NCBI GenBank assembly: GCA_049724395.1
Contig: JAUGWO010000051.1
Span: 1-64,000 of the forward strand
DNA length: 64,000 nt
From: Spongospora subterranea f. sp. subterranea
Taxonomy: Eukaryota > Endomyxa: Phytomyxea > Phytomyxea > Plasmodiophorida
Direction of reading: 5' to 3'
In this document: in pieces, positions 31,320 to 42,233 of the stretch
Layout of the letters: each line of letters starts with the position of its first letter
Numbering within the stretch: the first letter of the stretch is position 1
Position numbers and translations under genes: made by a program
Notes under the pieces: model-generated
What the model was told of the DNA's origin: nothing
Databases searched by the model: none
Seen by the model: the letters and a program-made list of their open reading frames with translations, nothing else

Positions 31320-32160
31320 GCACCACCCATCACAAAAAGAGAGCTGGACAGGGCAGCGACAAAGGCAAAAGTAGAGCAGCTCCTGGAATAGACCGGATCT
31401 CTTCAGATATGTGCAAATGACAGATTATCAGACAGCGTCAGACAAGCGATTTACAATCACATCATTATGAAACGTCACTCCCTGATACCTTGAAGATGGA
31501 AAAAATAATCCTTTTACCGAAATCAGAACCCGGTGACTACCGCCCGATAGTGTGTTGACTTCATTGGCAAAATTGGTTGAAAGTATCATTGAACATCGAC
31601 TACGCCAGCAAGCAGAGAAGCACATTCCGAAAAATCAATCGGGTTGCAGACCAGTTCACAGCACCTCACATGCGTTGCTTACACTTCTACACAATTCAGG
31701 CATTGCTGTGTTCCTATACGACTACATGAAAGCTTTTGACAGACTCCAACGGCCACTCTTGATAGAAAAATTGAATCGAATGGGAATAGAATCATATCTA
31801 ACATTGTTGATTGATAGCTGGTTAACGAACCGAATGTACGACTTGCATTTTCGAAATGTGCGATCATCACAGTTTGAGCAGAATAATGTAATTCCACAGG
31901 GATCCAGTATTAATGTTCTACTGTGGATATTGTATATCTATGATGCACCTGTTAATATGAACAATAGCAACGTATATGTTGACGACACTACACAATGGGA
32001 ACAGGGCACTTCTAAGAAAGAGGTCGCTGATAAACTACGAGAAAGCAGCAGCGAACTGTATGAATGGTGCAAGGCCAATAAAATCAAATGGATGAAGACA
32101 TTTTTTCTGTTTGATAGGCACGAAGACACAGACAAACTAGTGGTTGATGCAAATCACAAA
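31320..32160 (+). pseudogene. LINE reverse transcriptase
   Basis: 31552-32150 reads a non-LTR RT: LVESIIEHRL, then NQSGCRPVHSTSHALL, FLYDYMKAFDRL (first catalytic Asp region), VIPQGSSINVLLW (the PQGS motif) and NVYVDDTT (YVDD catalytic pair). The thumb and the rest of the protein after about residue 205 are lost into unrelated sequence. Frames upstream (30913-31296) give the linker. Stops near 31390 and 31555 show decay. Confidence 0.8.
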
Positions 32161-32399
32161 ATCCATACTGCGAAAACATTCTTCGCAAGATCTATCTTTA
32201 CGTACTCGGATTTGTGTAATCGCCAATATGGGCATCGGTGGTCATCGTGGCATAAATCCGCCTTCGATTTGATCTCAGCCTTTTTCTTTTGGCTTGATTT
32301 GAAGAACGATGTTACCCGTTTCATTAACCGATGTATTCATTGCCTTTCGTGTACAAAACCTGTTCGCATCCCGCGCCATCTGGGCTCTGCTAGTTATGA

Positions 32400-32835
32400 A
32401 AACACCCCTCATCCTCTCACTTCTCTCTCCGCTCTTCTTCCGTCTTTTTTCATTTCATTCTCTGCTTTTCTTCAGCCCTTCTCACTTCTCTCTCCGCTCT
32501 TCTAGGTCCATCTTTTCTCACTTCATTTTCCGCTCTTCTTCCGTCCTTCTCACTTCTCTCTCTGCTCTACTTCCGTCTTTTCTCAATTCTCTCTCCGCTT
32601 TTCTTCCGTCCTTCTCACTTCTCTCTCTGCTCTACTTCCATCTTTTCTCACTTCATTTTCCGCTCTTCTTCCGTCCTTCTCACTTCTCTCTCTGCTCTAC
32701 TTCCATCTTTTCTCACTTCATTTTCCGCTCTTCTTCCGTCCTTCTCACTTCTCTCTCTGCTCTACTTCCATCTTTTCTCAATTCTCTCTCCGCTTTTCTT
32801 CCATCCTTTTCAGTTCTCTTTTTTTTAATGTTTCC
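32400..32835 (+). repeat. Pyrimidine-rich minisatellite, 65-bp period
   Basis: The plus strand is almost pure pyrimidine for more than 400 bp. The 65-bp unit beginning tcttttctcacttcattttc repeats at 32641, 32706 and, as variants, at 32576 and 32771. A long plus frame through it (ending 33004) is an artefact of the composition. Confidence 0.85.
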
Positions 32836-32913
32836 TGTCTTTTTTTTTCGAGAAGGGGAAGTGTGGCCCGGCTTCCGCCCTAGGGCCGTAACAACTCCGC
32901 GCAATAAATCATA

Positions 32914-33516
32914 CTCCCTCCGTTCGGATTTAATGGGAACATTGTGCGCGGATTTTTGTTCGGAAATAATGGGAGCATTGTGCATAAATGGCACAATCCA
33001 ATGAGCAGGTGAGACGATGTACTCTATAAAATCTCACATTAAAAAAAAATCATATAATCAAGACAATGTCGACTGCCCGAGCACTTATTCTGACTCTTTA
33101 TTGAACAATTGGGTTACAAGTTGCCTGCTTCGCTGCCTCAATTGTCTCTGTTGCGCAGCATAAGTACTCGGGCCATACCGGAGGTTTCCATCAACCGTGC
33201 GTTCAAGCATAAACTCGTAAACATTTCGCCGTTGTTCAGGAGTCAGTTCTTTGCCCTTAGAACCAATCCTTCTGTTGTCCAAGTTCCCATTGTCTTCCAT
33301 TGATGCAAACCGGTACTCCAAATATTGTCCTTAAAACTAGCAGCACTCGGGAAAACATATCTCACCGACGGTGAGCCCGCCAAAAATGATTGTTACAGGC
33401 TTGGAAAGCCAGTGCAAAAACCTTTATTTATAGCCTGGTCACGGTGTTTTTTGAGTTGATTTGACCCTAACCTCGCAAAAAAAAACAATGCGCCCATTAA
33501 ATCCGAACGGAGGGAG
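32914..33516 (-). mobile_element. Short mariner-derived element, Stowaway-type ends
   Basis: The element is 603 bp, flanked by TA (32912-32913, 33517-33518), with 24-bp perfect inverted ends starting CTCCCTCCGTTCGGATTTAA. The minus strand encodes a mariner N-terminal segment (33085-33321). It lacks the DDE region, so it is a deletion derivative. A second inner copy of the motif (gttcggaaataatggga) sits at 32959. Confidence 0.85.
33085..33321 (-). pseudogene. Mariner transposase N-terminal remnant
   Basis: This 78-aa frame contains KELTPEQRRNVYEFMLERTV and DGNLRYG, matching the N-terminal helix-turn-helix region of plant-type mariner transposases (LT-x-x-QR-x-x-I-Y-E-x-L-L-E). It then degenerates. 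It supports a mariner origin for the 603-bp element. Confidence 0.65.
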
Positions 33517-33834
33517 TATCCTTATTACTCCAATCTATCCCTCGTGATCTCTTCTGTAATACCTCCTTTCTACAGCTCGTTCCCTCTGGATTGACTACAC
33601 TGTTGGTGGCAGGAGTGGCAGGCATGTCCGGGTGAGTGTTAGGCATGAATTCGAAACCCCGCAGTGTATACGGTATTGGAGATAAGATTTTCCACTACCT
33701 GTGAAAAAAATCCGAAAAAATGTGTTCCACCGGGCAGTGTATATTGAAGTGAAAACTACCGAGAGGCCGCAGATCATGTAACTATCCACTAGCATTGCCG
33801 CTAGTGGAAACACATTCCGGAGTCCGGCTGAGAA

Positions 33835-34711
33835 ATGTCGGCAAATGACGGTGCAGGTGACGTCGTGAAGAAACGACCGCGAGGCAGGAACTTTCGGCAG
33901 GCTGATGATGAGCGCCTATGCCGGTGCTGGCTGTCGGTCTCGCAAGACCCAATTCTCGGCAACGGCCAAAATCTTGATTCGTTCTGGTCAAGGATTGCCG
34001 ACTTGTTCAACGAGGGAGTCGCGGCAACTGACCCATGGCACCGTTCTGCCGCGTCTTTGCAGTCGCGTTGGTCGCCGCTACAAGCGGTCGTTGCCAAATT
34101 CTGTGGCGTTTACTCACAGGTCACTGAAAAGTACCATTCTGGTTGGAACGAACAGATGGTTGTTGAAGAAGCGCTTCAACGCTTCTCAATCAAAGACCCC
34201 CGCGGTGCCGCCTTCTCGAGTATATCATCGTGGAATATATTACGCTTGGCACCCAATTGGCAGTCGTATTCCAGAAGCCTGATCGGAGGAACCGGCCCTT
34301 CAACTCATGGTTCACTGAACCATGAGTTGTTCAGGTGTGCAAGAAGACGACACCACCCTGGTTTCACCGCGGAGACCAGTGGGCAACAAGATCCCCAAAT
34401 TGCAGAAAAAAAACGACGCGAAGGTCGAAATAAAGTCTGAAAAGAACAGAATTTTGGCGATGGAAGCGTCTGCTCTGCAAGACGAGGTCACCATCAAATA
34501 TTTTCTACAAGACCCTGATTGCGACGACACAAAGCAGTATTTCGCGTTGAAACGCAAACAAGTGTTACGTCAATTGATGGAGAGTACGGCTGAATATATT
34601 ATTTATCTCCATGCTCTTTCCATAAGTGCTCAACAATATCGTACGTCAGCATTTTATGCTGCTCCTTATCAACAATTTCCTGTAATCGATAACGAAGCTC
34701 TTGAACAGTAG
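33835..34711 (+). pseudogene. Harbinger Myb-like accessory protein
   Basis: 33835-34200 encodes GRNFRQADDERLCRCWLSVS, then DSFWSRIADLFNEG and RSAASLQSRWSPLQAVVAKF. This is the trihelix/Myb-like domain of PIF/Harbinger accessory proteins (known in plants as NAM-associated or GST-T3-like). After a frameshift, 34322-34711 continues with a helical C-terminus (KKNDAKVEIKSEKNRILAME). It would recruit the transposase to element ends. It is convergent with the transposase gene at 34600-35820. Confidence 0.75.
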
Positions 34712-35820
34712 GTGAAATGGCCGATGCTGGTGATAGTTTGATTTGATGGCGACTTGAGTCCTGAAGCAGGTAGTGGTTGGTTAAAAGGTAGTCGTCACGC
34801 TCGTCCATCAGTCACCATGTTGTGGATTATTATACAGCAGATGATCACATCCTTCATCGCATTTGTATGCCATAGTCTGCAGGGTCTATCAATGATTTAA
34901 AATCGAGCTTGTAGAACTCCAAAGGCTCTTTCAATATCTTTGAACAGATTCCTGAGTAGTTGCAAACAGCTTGTGTTTGGCAGTGATAGGTTGTGATATG
35001 GTTTTGACGAAAACTGACCAATCAGGGTTAATACCATCGGCGAGATAGTACGTCTGGAAATGTTTTCGTTGATAGAGCATAAATTCGGCTGCAGGCGATT
35101 TACCCATCATGAGCGAAGCAGTCAACGAAGATCTTCTCAAGGCATTTGTTGGACCCTGGCATGCCAAAAAAAGCATGCCAGATCCAAAGATCATACGAGG
35201 CTATGGCTTCTAATATAACTGTCGGTCCGTCTTCCTTGCCTTTGTATTGGCCCGACCATGCAGTTGGACAATTTTTCCAGTGCCAGTGCATGCAGTCAAT
35301 AGAACCCAGCATACCTGGGAATCCTCTTGCAGCGTTTGTTGTCAAAATACGATCAATGTCATCCTCTGTTGGTGACCTGAGGTGTTCATCGCCAAATACG
35401 TCGATGACTGTTCTACAGAAATGCTTCAAACATGATAATTCCCCCAAACGAAGATTCTCATCTAATGCATCTCCCGAGCAGCCATAGGCTAACATTCTCA
35501 TGGCTGCTGTCATCTTCTGCAAACTAGAGAGACCCATAACCCCTAGAGCATCGCATCGTTGCTCGAACTACTTATTTTCGGCGAGGACTCCATCGTGAAT
35601 CTTCAAGAAGACAAACTGCCTCATCCTATACCTTTGGCGGAAATCGCTAGAGCTGTAGGTTGGATTGGCAGAAAAGTAGTCATTAAAGAGACGAAAGGCG
35701 TCGCCTGGACACCGCCTGACGGCTGGCGTTTTACCGCGCGTTCTTTAGACGAAGATGAAGAACTGTCGCCACTGGTCTCATCTTCGGGTCACTATCGTTT
35801 TGCAACTCCTCCTTGATCCG
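34600..35820 (-). pseudogene. PIF/Harbinger transposase
   Basis: Reading right to left: NPTYSSSDFRQRYRMRQFVF (about 35620), then the frame 35100-35537 with ALGVMGLSSLQKMTAAMRML (first codons just upstream), GFPGMLGSIDCMHWHWKNCP (first Asp) and ILEAIASYDLWIWHAFFGMPGS (second Asp region). 34931-35194 then gives YYLADGINPDWS and a short ERAFGVLQARF-like tail (about 34910) with the third acidic residue. Frameshifts and stops split it. All expected Harbinger motifs are recognisable, so the loss is recent. Confidence 0.8.
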
Positions 35821-35929
35821 CTTTCGTACCAAATCGATGATTTTATTGCGGAACATAATTGTATCAGATTGCCTGCTCAGGAGTATTTATGGGATAGCTC
35901 TTTTTTAGTGTGTCTGAAATCGCTACTGC

Positions 35930-36115
35930 ATGTACGAGTACGAATCCGGAGAGCCACCGTGGAAAGTACACACTCAAAACGGAGCTTTCTGTTGTCACGT
36001 TTTTGTCAAAAGCGGCGTGCTCTTCTACGATGGAATGGCGAAGAGGAAACTTCGCTGGCATCTTGCATATGAAGTTACCTTACCCCGTCATTTACCTCGT
36101 TAACCAGCTATCATT
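35930..36115 (+). pseudogene. Inverted partial copy of the USP-like gene
   Basis: It reads CSSTMEWRRGNFAGILHMKL in the plus frame; its nucleotide sequence from about 35968 to 36113 is nearly identical to the complement of 36489-36640. The coding frame of the gene (FCCHVFVK, YDGMAKRKLRWHLAYEV) is intact in the copy until NQL, where it has TCA in place of the TAA of the parent. Spacer about 370 bp. Confidence 0.75.
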
Positions 36116-36165
36116 GCATATACGTGAATTTTCGCACTACAATGGCACAAAGATCACAACGTTAA

Positions 36166-37209
36166 TCATTTTATTAAGTTAAGAGCCTTAATGCGCAATT
36201 CTTGTGGGTGAATCGACTGGATGCATTCCATGTCACAATGGAAGGAGAGCTTCTGCTTCCAATAAAGCTTTACGTTCGTGACCTTGGTCACTAACAACTT
36301 CTGGGCATCTCGAGATATAGCTTTGTTGCATCCAGAACATTTCGGTACTGGGACTTTGTTGGTCACGTGAACAATTCGAATATCAGTTGGATACGCATCT
36401 GTCTTAGAAAAAAATGGATGAGCAAGCTCATGTGATGGTTTTGTTGGTTCGACGACCTGTTTCGTACTGCTTCCCCGTTTACGATATTATAGCTGGTTAA
36501 CGAGGTAACCGTCGGGTAAGGTAACTTCATATGCAAGATGCCAGCGAAGTTTCCTCTTCGCCATTCCATCGTAGAAGAGCACGCCTCCTTTGACGAAAAC
36601 GTGACAACAAAAATGAGCTCCGTTTTCATAGATAATCGCACCAAGTGCATATTCCATTGTCTCAAAGCTCAGCACCCGCGCTGGTAGATGATATTTAGCA
36701 TCAGTATCTTTTTCCCAGTGTTCAAGACAGTTTAAAATAAGAAGTTTGGGGTGAGATTTTGGGTCCAGTTTTTCAGAGTGTCGAATGCGACCGCAAACAT
36801 AAATGTTATCCATTTCTGTCTCTTCGGTGTCAATAAACAGATTGGACTTGAGTTGGAACATACATTCTCCAAATTCTGTTAGGGCTGCAGAATTAATAAT
36901 TTGACCGCAATCCTCTGGAATGGGTACCAAAGACGCGTCAAAATCGGCTTGGGTGAACTGGCGAGGATTTGTGGTTACAATATGACGGTATCGTTTGGAT
37001 TTGGTGTAATGCGGCCTTGGGCACAGAGGTGACTGGCACGCTGATGAAACTGTTGCTTCAAAAGGTACCAATTCGGGAAGATGATCCAGATATGCAGAGT
37101 CAACATCTTGCATTAAGTCGTGCAGTGTCCCATCATTCGGAATTTTGAGAACTTTGGTGCACCATAACCATCTTGCTTTAGCGTGATCCCCTGCCGTTAT
37201 CTGATCCAA
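36166..37209 (-). pseudogene. USP-like protein with Cys-rich tail, one in-frame stop
   Basis: 37209-36487 encodes 240 aa whose end reads YALGAIIYENGAHFCCHVFV, then VLFYDGM. This resembles the His-box strand pair of USP-type ubiquitin hydrolases (L-x-A-x-I-x-H-F; W-x-x-x-D). A TAA interrupts the frame at 36489-36487, and exactly the same frame stays open to 36166 with a Cys pattern (PKCSGCNKAI, then FHCDMECI). So one nonsense change separates the two parts. The Cys box of USPs was not identified. From memory, this combination occurs in TE-linked proteins of KDZ-type elements. It may be a transposon gene. Confidence 0.45.
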
Positions 37210-37354
37210 AGACGTTTGAAGGATTGAACAGACATTACTTGGAGTACTATCAGCAAATAGTCATATTGTAAAGCCCTGCTTAACCTGTCGCGTTACTCCT
37301 TAATCTAATCAAATTGCAGTTCTCTCATATCACTGCAACTGCCTTGATGCCCTC

Positions 37355-38198
37355 TTGACTGGTCGGGTTATCCGAGCCTACGTCCCGTCCACGTCGCTGA
37401 GACTAAACATCGATAGGAAACTCGTGTCCTACCGCCACCCTCAAACCGATAGGCAAACCGAAAGAGTGAACCAGATCCTGGAACAGTGCATAACATTGTT
37501 TATCAATTTCCAGCAGGACGATTGGGCGGAATTAGTACCCATGGTCGAGTTCGCCAAAACACTCGGCCAAGAAGATGATGCCATTTTTCGCGGTTTATGG
37601 TTCCCATCCCCGATTCGACAACCTGTCCCGCTAGTACCCACCCTTTGGTTGACGATTGCGTCAATCACATCAACAATGTGCGACGATAGCTGAAGGCACA
37701 GCTCCAACGCGCAGCCGAGATATGAATCAATTGCCGACAAAAAACGAGTAGGCGATAAGGTTTGGTTAAACTCCAACGGCATCTCGACTAACCGCCCTCA
37801 GTTCTAAATTAAGCAGGTAGTAAACTTGGCCCTTATAAGATAACCGAGATCATTAATCCATTTACCTATAGGATTATCATTGCCTAACAAGTCCAAGGTC
37901 GACAATGCCTTCCACACCGCACTGCTCTCACCATCTAAGGAGAATGTTATCCCTGAGTGCAACAAACCGTCTCCGCCTCCCGTGATCTTCAATAACCCTG
38001 AACAACTCTACAGTGTTCATGCTGTCCTCGACTCTCGATTGTAAACGCAACCAGCTCCAGTATTATCTCGATTGGGAGAACTATCCTCCATCGGAGCGCT
38101 CGGGGGAACCGGCACCAACCCTCGACGCAACACCGGATTTGCGGGAAGCGATTCGGGAGTTTCATGCCCAGTATCCCTCAAGCCCGGCCCCTCGTTGA
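37355..38198 (+). pseudogene. Ty3 integrase tail and chromodomain
   Basis: 37420-37560 reads YRHPQTDRQTERVNQILEQC, then QQDDWAELVPMVEFAK, the third catalytic-Glu region of a Tf-type integrase. 37900-38198 in other frames reads FHTALLSPSKENVIP and a chromodomain end (LQYYLDWENYPPSE, then REAIREFHAQYPSSPAPR). Several frameshifts are present. A purine-rich tract (gaggaggaggtga) follows at 38197. No LTR pair was found. Confidence 0.75.
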
Positions 38199-38209
38199 GG
38201 AGGAGGTGA

Positions 38210-39420
38210 TCTTAGGAATATATTCCATATATTCTTACCACGCCCAGTTCGACAGCATTTCTCTGACAAGATTTACCTCCCACTGGTCAGTCTTGTCAAC
38301 ATCTTTTCCTGCGCTATCAATCCAAACGCTGCTTCATATCATCGAACCTTGTTTGTCATGGGCTAATATCCACTTCATGTATTGATCATCATAAAGTATG
38401 AAAGTAAATTGGTCTCACAATTGCGCGTTTGCTTCAAAAGCAATTGCGTTTGTAATTCTTCACCCAAACAACACAGCATTCTAAGGTTGAACAATATTAG
38501 ACAGACTCCGGCCGTTGGGATTAGCGATCAAATCTGTCAGAGTTCATTGCCATTGACATTCCTGTCGGGGATCCATGATTTGACGTCACCCCCCGTTTAG
38601 TCCGTTCTGAGCTCTTTGAAATGTCTCGAGGGTCGTTGGGATTTAGTATTTTCTGTCAGTCGTGTTTGTCGGCGGTCACTGACATCTTTGCTTGATTCCT
38701 TTGTGAATAGGGTTCATTCATAAGGAGCGATGACGTTCGTATTTCTGGTGGCAATATGGGTCTTGAAGGGCAAACTGGTTATCGTCTTTCCCCCTGATAT
38801 TGTTTCAGTAGGCCGATTAGGTCTCATTGTCACAATCTTGTCGTCGCGTTTTTCACAATTCGAATCGCTCACGCTCGTCACCTTGATAATTCTCCTCATC
38901 CATGATGCTGTGTTATTCCTTGATTAAGGTTCTGTTGTTCATATCATTACGGTCTGTGTTTGTTCTGATCATCGGATGGGCGTCGAACTGGGTATCAAAC
39001 CGATTAATCAGTCGACATCTCTCCATCGCTATAGTATTCCTTGCTGGCAAGCGCACGAGATTGGTTCCAGGTCATCATCATGTCATCACGTTGGGATAAG
39101 GGCAGTTCTCGATATTACTGGTTCGTTATCACGACTCATCGTTGAATTTCCCAATTCGAAATCGCAGAGTAAATTATTCGTTTGTTCAACTCTCTATTTC
39201 GATTTCGCACCTGAAAAATACCCTGGTAATCGTTGTATTTAACTTCGTCCATTGAGTCAACATGTGATATACAGATTGCTCAAACTTCACTCTCGTCATG
39301 GAATAGTTTCTGTTGTGCAATCCGTCTCATTCAGCGTTATAACGGCGGCGTGATGGAATCTGTTGCCCGCTCTCCCGTTCTATTCCCCTCGTTTGACTGT
39401 TCGTTGAATTCCTTCAAGGT
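38210..39420. other. No recognisable gene
   Basis: Only short overlapping frames are present (the longest is about 88 aa). The region next to 38210 may contain the LTR of the preceding Ty3 element. The remainder is AT-rich sequence with no repeat visible to me. Confidence 0.3.
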
Positions 39421-39429
39421 TTCCCGAAA

Positions 39430-39860
39430 CCAATTTTCAATTTGAAAAAGTTTCTTTGAAAAGTGTAGAGGACCCTGGATAGTACCGTTCGGTTTCGAGA
39501 AAAGAACTTACCCCATTATCGCTACAGTGGCATTCGGTTGAGGCGGTGCAGCATTACAGCGACACTGCAATTATAAGTGTCTAAACCTGCTCTTTTCATC
39601 GTTATATGTCGTGTCCAATCGCTCTTCAATCCCTGAATTTCGTCAGAGTGAGGCTGTGGTAGGTGTAAACTATGCTGTTCCAACCCCTCTGCTTGCTCTA
39701 AACGCAACAAAAAGTCGATTATCTGGGCTTTAATGAATTGGGCCAGTTTGTCTAAGTGATCTAAACTTACATCTCATGATATCGTTAAGAGATCATAGGT
39801 CATCGTGCAGATCGTTCAAGGTCTCGGGAAAACATGTTGGCGAACGTGGGTTCCCGGCCG
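39430..39860 (-). pseudogene. Membrane-protein family, relic copy 1
   Basis: 39522-39710 reads LRLEQAEGLEQHSLHLPQPH, collinear with RLDKAEDLLQHSLHLPKHCV of the intact copy at 40137-40955. The sequence near 39780-39840 (gttcaaggtctcgggaaaac) matches that copy's 40575-40600. The N-terminus and membrane segment are missing. It is a truncated relic. Confidence 0.7.
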
Positions 39861-40136
39861 TCCGCCATCGTCTGTCTTCATGGGTCTGTTAACGCCAATG
39901 ACTATATTGTTCATATTGATTGACAGTTTCAAAAATGACTGACGATGATCGCCACCCCCAAAATCCATCGCCCTTTCCTAAAAAATCACTCAATTGGGAT
40001 CCCATCTGATCGTATGTCCAGTCATCTCCCAGGGATTATTGGTCATCATCGACGTCTCAAACCCATATTCCTACAAGCAAACGTTTGGATCCAATACCCA
40101 TTCAAAATAAAATTATATAATGTATTTTTATCAGGG

Positions 40137-40955
40137 TCAATCAATGTTGTTCTGAAACCACATTTCAATTCGGACAATTTGCCGCAAAAATTGAATAGGA
40201 TGCAGGAAGGCGCCCCGTCCCATAAAATACTGATCCCAGTTTCGCTTTACAACTATAACGTCTTCACGCGATGCAGAGCGACAAAAACCCTCAATTCTGT
40301 CAAAGTAATGTTGGAGGATTGCACAGAGGTTCGCGTTTATGGACACACATCGTGCCCAGGTTCTCTGAAAATCCTGAATAGCGTCAACACAATGTTTTGG
40401 TAGGTGTAAACTATGTTGTAGCAAGTCCTCTGCTTTATCCAACCGCACCGTGTACTCGATTTGTTGGGCTTTAGTGCATGATTGGACCAGTTTGGGAGTA
40501 TCTTGAGTAAGTTGAACGTACATCTCGTAGATCTCTTTAATCGATGAGTGATATCGGGTCATTGCGTCCTTCAGGTTGTTCATGGTCTCGGGAAAACCAG
40601 ATTTGCCATTTCCGTGATATCTGTTATAGAACAGGTCGAATTCGGCACGAAACTCCACACATTGTTCTTTCGTGGGGCGAACGTCGGAATACTCAATAAA
40701 TTTGCTCTCAAAATATACTGCATCTCTGAAGACGCTCCGTCGTTTGGATGATCCGAAGCCTCCGGTCGCTCCAGTAATAGTTATGGCGATAACGATGGCG
40801 ATACCAATGACTTTGGCCCATTTGACCCATATTGACTTGTTGACAGTTCTAGGGGGATTCACAGGCTGAGGTTGAGTCATTATATCAACCAGGGTCGGAT
40901 GATGAAGGGGAATAGAATCAGGGGATTGGCCATTGATTACTGGGTCTGGACCCAT
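40137..40955 (-). CDS. Single-pass membrane protein, array family (copy 2)
   Basis: This is an intact 272-aa ORF from the MGPDPVINGQ start (three more in-frame codons upstream). Residues 1-40 are Pro-rich and polar, and a W-V-K motif leads into one hydrophobic segment (about 43-66, including VIAITITGATGG). About 200 residues of charged, probably helical sequence follow, with a conserved C-terminal motif WDQYFMG-x-GAFLHP. No signal peptide; the predicted topology is N-in, C-out (type II). No homologue is recognised. A near-collinear paralogue lies at 54717-55544 and relics lie around it. The shared architecture across diverged copies suggests selection. Function unknown. Confidence 0.7.
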   Translation of the reverse strand: MGPDPVINGQSPDSIPLHHPTLVDIMTQPQPVNPPRTVNKSIWVKWAKVIGIAIVIAITITGATGGFGSSKRRSVFRDAVYFESKFIEYSDVRPTKEQCVEFRAEFDLFYNRYHGNGKSGFPETMNNLKDAMTRYHSSIKEIYEMYVQLTQDTPKLVQSCTKAQQIEYTVRLDKAEDLLQHSLHLPKHCVDAIQDFQRTWARCVSINANLCAILQHYFDRIEGFCRSASREDVIVVKRNWDQYFMGRGAFLHPIQFLRQIVRIEMWFQNNID

Positions 40956-41161
40956 TAAAATCAACGGACGAGAGTCAAACTGAAGAATCTGGGGAGATCA
41001 GGGAACCCTAACCGGAGTTTGACCCTTTGGCGCAGATCAACCTCAAGTTTTGACCTCAACAGCCAACATGGCGCTAGTGTTACAAGTGTCTCTGTTACAC
41101 AATGATATACGATGCAGCTCATATATGATCAACGGTCAGGGAAACATCTGAGATCGATTAG

Positions 41162-41900
41162 CTATAACTGCTCACGATCCAAAGCTTCTTCCAGAAACCC
41201 GATACGATTGTCAATGACAGTCCCTATTAGAGGTCGTCCGTCATCCATCGACTTCCTTATAAATATAATGATGCGAATGACTGTATTTCTCACAATCATG
41301 GAATTTTCTAACAAAGCTGTCACATTGTTCAAATTCCAGTCCTCTGTCCCAGCTGAACACTGCAAATCTGAAGGTTGAACAGTCGAATACCCATAGAAAT
41401 CCACAAATTATGAATATGAATTTATGAGGTTGGCCTGAAACCATTTTTTCGAGTTCGACAATTCGCTGTAAAAAATATCCACAGGATGCAGGAATTGACC
41501 CGGTTGCTCAAAATACCGATCCCAAATTTGCTTGAATAACAATAATTTCTCCGGCGATGCTGCTCGATAATCATCCTCAAGTTCGTTTATGATATCTCGG
41601 ATGATGTTGAAGTGAGCAGTTTCCATCGTCGAATATCGTGCCCATACGCTATTATATTCCTGATTTTGCGTCTAAATAATGCTGTTCCAACTCCACTGCT
41701 TTTTGAAATCGAACACGGAAGTCGATTTGCTGAGCTTTGGTGCATGATTGGCCCAGTTTTGAAGTACCCGGTGGCCGGGTACTTCAGCATTGATTGCCAA
41801 GAATTGCGAATGAAGCAACCGTTGGGATTGCAGTTCGCTTTTACATGAAATCAAAGATGACTCAACACAAGTGGCGCGATTGCTCATTCGCAAGATTTAA
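41162..41900 (-). pseudogene. Membrane-protein family, relic copy 3
   Basis: 41408-41626 ends IWDRYFEQPGQFLHPVDIFY, collinear with NWDQYFMGRGAFLHPIQFLR of copy 2. 41672-41893 and 41587-41790 read pieces of the middle in other frames. No membrane segment was found. An 11-bp-arm hairpin (gaagtacccgg / ccgggtacttc, 41761-41785) interrupts it. Confidence 0.65.
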
Positions 41901-42044
41901 AACTTTTAAAGCAGTTTTTTTCTCAACCATGCAACTCGAAACATAGTAAATTCTTTATGATTCCATTGGTTTCTTATAATGGGCATTTTGGATAGTGGCA
42001 AACCGAGGTCGACTCAGCGACAAAACATCTCGAAAATCATGAAG

Positions 42045-42233
42045 CTACGATTTTAAAGCGGCCCAGTCTTGAAGTTTCATGAACGTCTTTATGGAATTTT
42101 TGTATTCATTCTCGGTTGGCGCAGAGACCCCGCCGACCTCCATGGTTGTGCACAGAATCCAGGACGTGACTCCGTGCATGACCTCGCACGCCACCAACAG
42201 GCCACAAGTCCACGCAGTGTAAAACTTGGCCAT
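42045..42233 (-). CDS. Small signal-peptide-like ORF in the array
   Basis: This is a 62-aa ORF beginning MAKFYTAWTCGLLVACEVMH, which resembles a short N-terminal secretion signal, followed by a polar C-terminus (TENEYKNSIKTFMKLQ). It lies upstream (in transcription sense) of membrane-family copies on the same strand. A degenerate counterpart with recognisable similarity (VWTCF, EVKYGVAS) lies at 55908-56130, upstream of copy 6. The repeated pairing argues it is part of the duplicated unit. Coding status is not proven. Confidence 0.4.
   Translation of the reverse strand: MAKFYTAWTCGLLVACEVMHGVTSWILCTTMEVGGVSAPTENEYKNSIKTFMKLQDWAALKS

Larger units (their letters stand above)
24235..32160 (+). 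mobile_element. LINE with OTU domain, split by a Copia insertion
   Basis: Parts in order: OTU-like ORF (24235-25068), small basic ORF (25076-25309), ORF2 start (25306), Copia insertion (25327-29851), ORF2 continuation with PIP-box-like motif, endonuclease (30060-30700) and reverse transcriptase (31320-32160). The 5-bp sequence CAATG flanks the insertion on both sides, and removing the Copia element rejoins the ORF2 frame. ORF2 has several stops. The 5' end and poly(A) tail are undefined. Confidence 0.75.

Noticed and set aside
32309-33004. 231-aa plus frame through pyrimidine-rich repeats
   Set aside because: Ser/Leu/Phe composition follows from the CT-rich minisatellite, and the frame ends inside the mariner derivative.
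26000-37209. Reassigned stop codons, because TAA or TAG interrupts several otherwise good frames
   Set aside because: Intact genes in the window end at ordinary TAA, TAG or TGA, and the interrupted frames also have frameshifts, as expected for dead elements.
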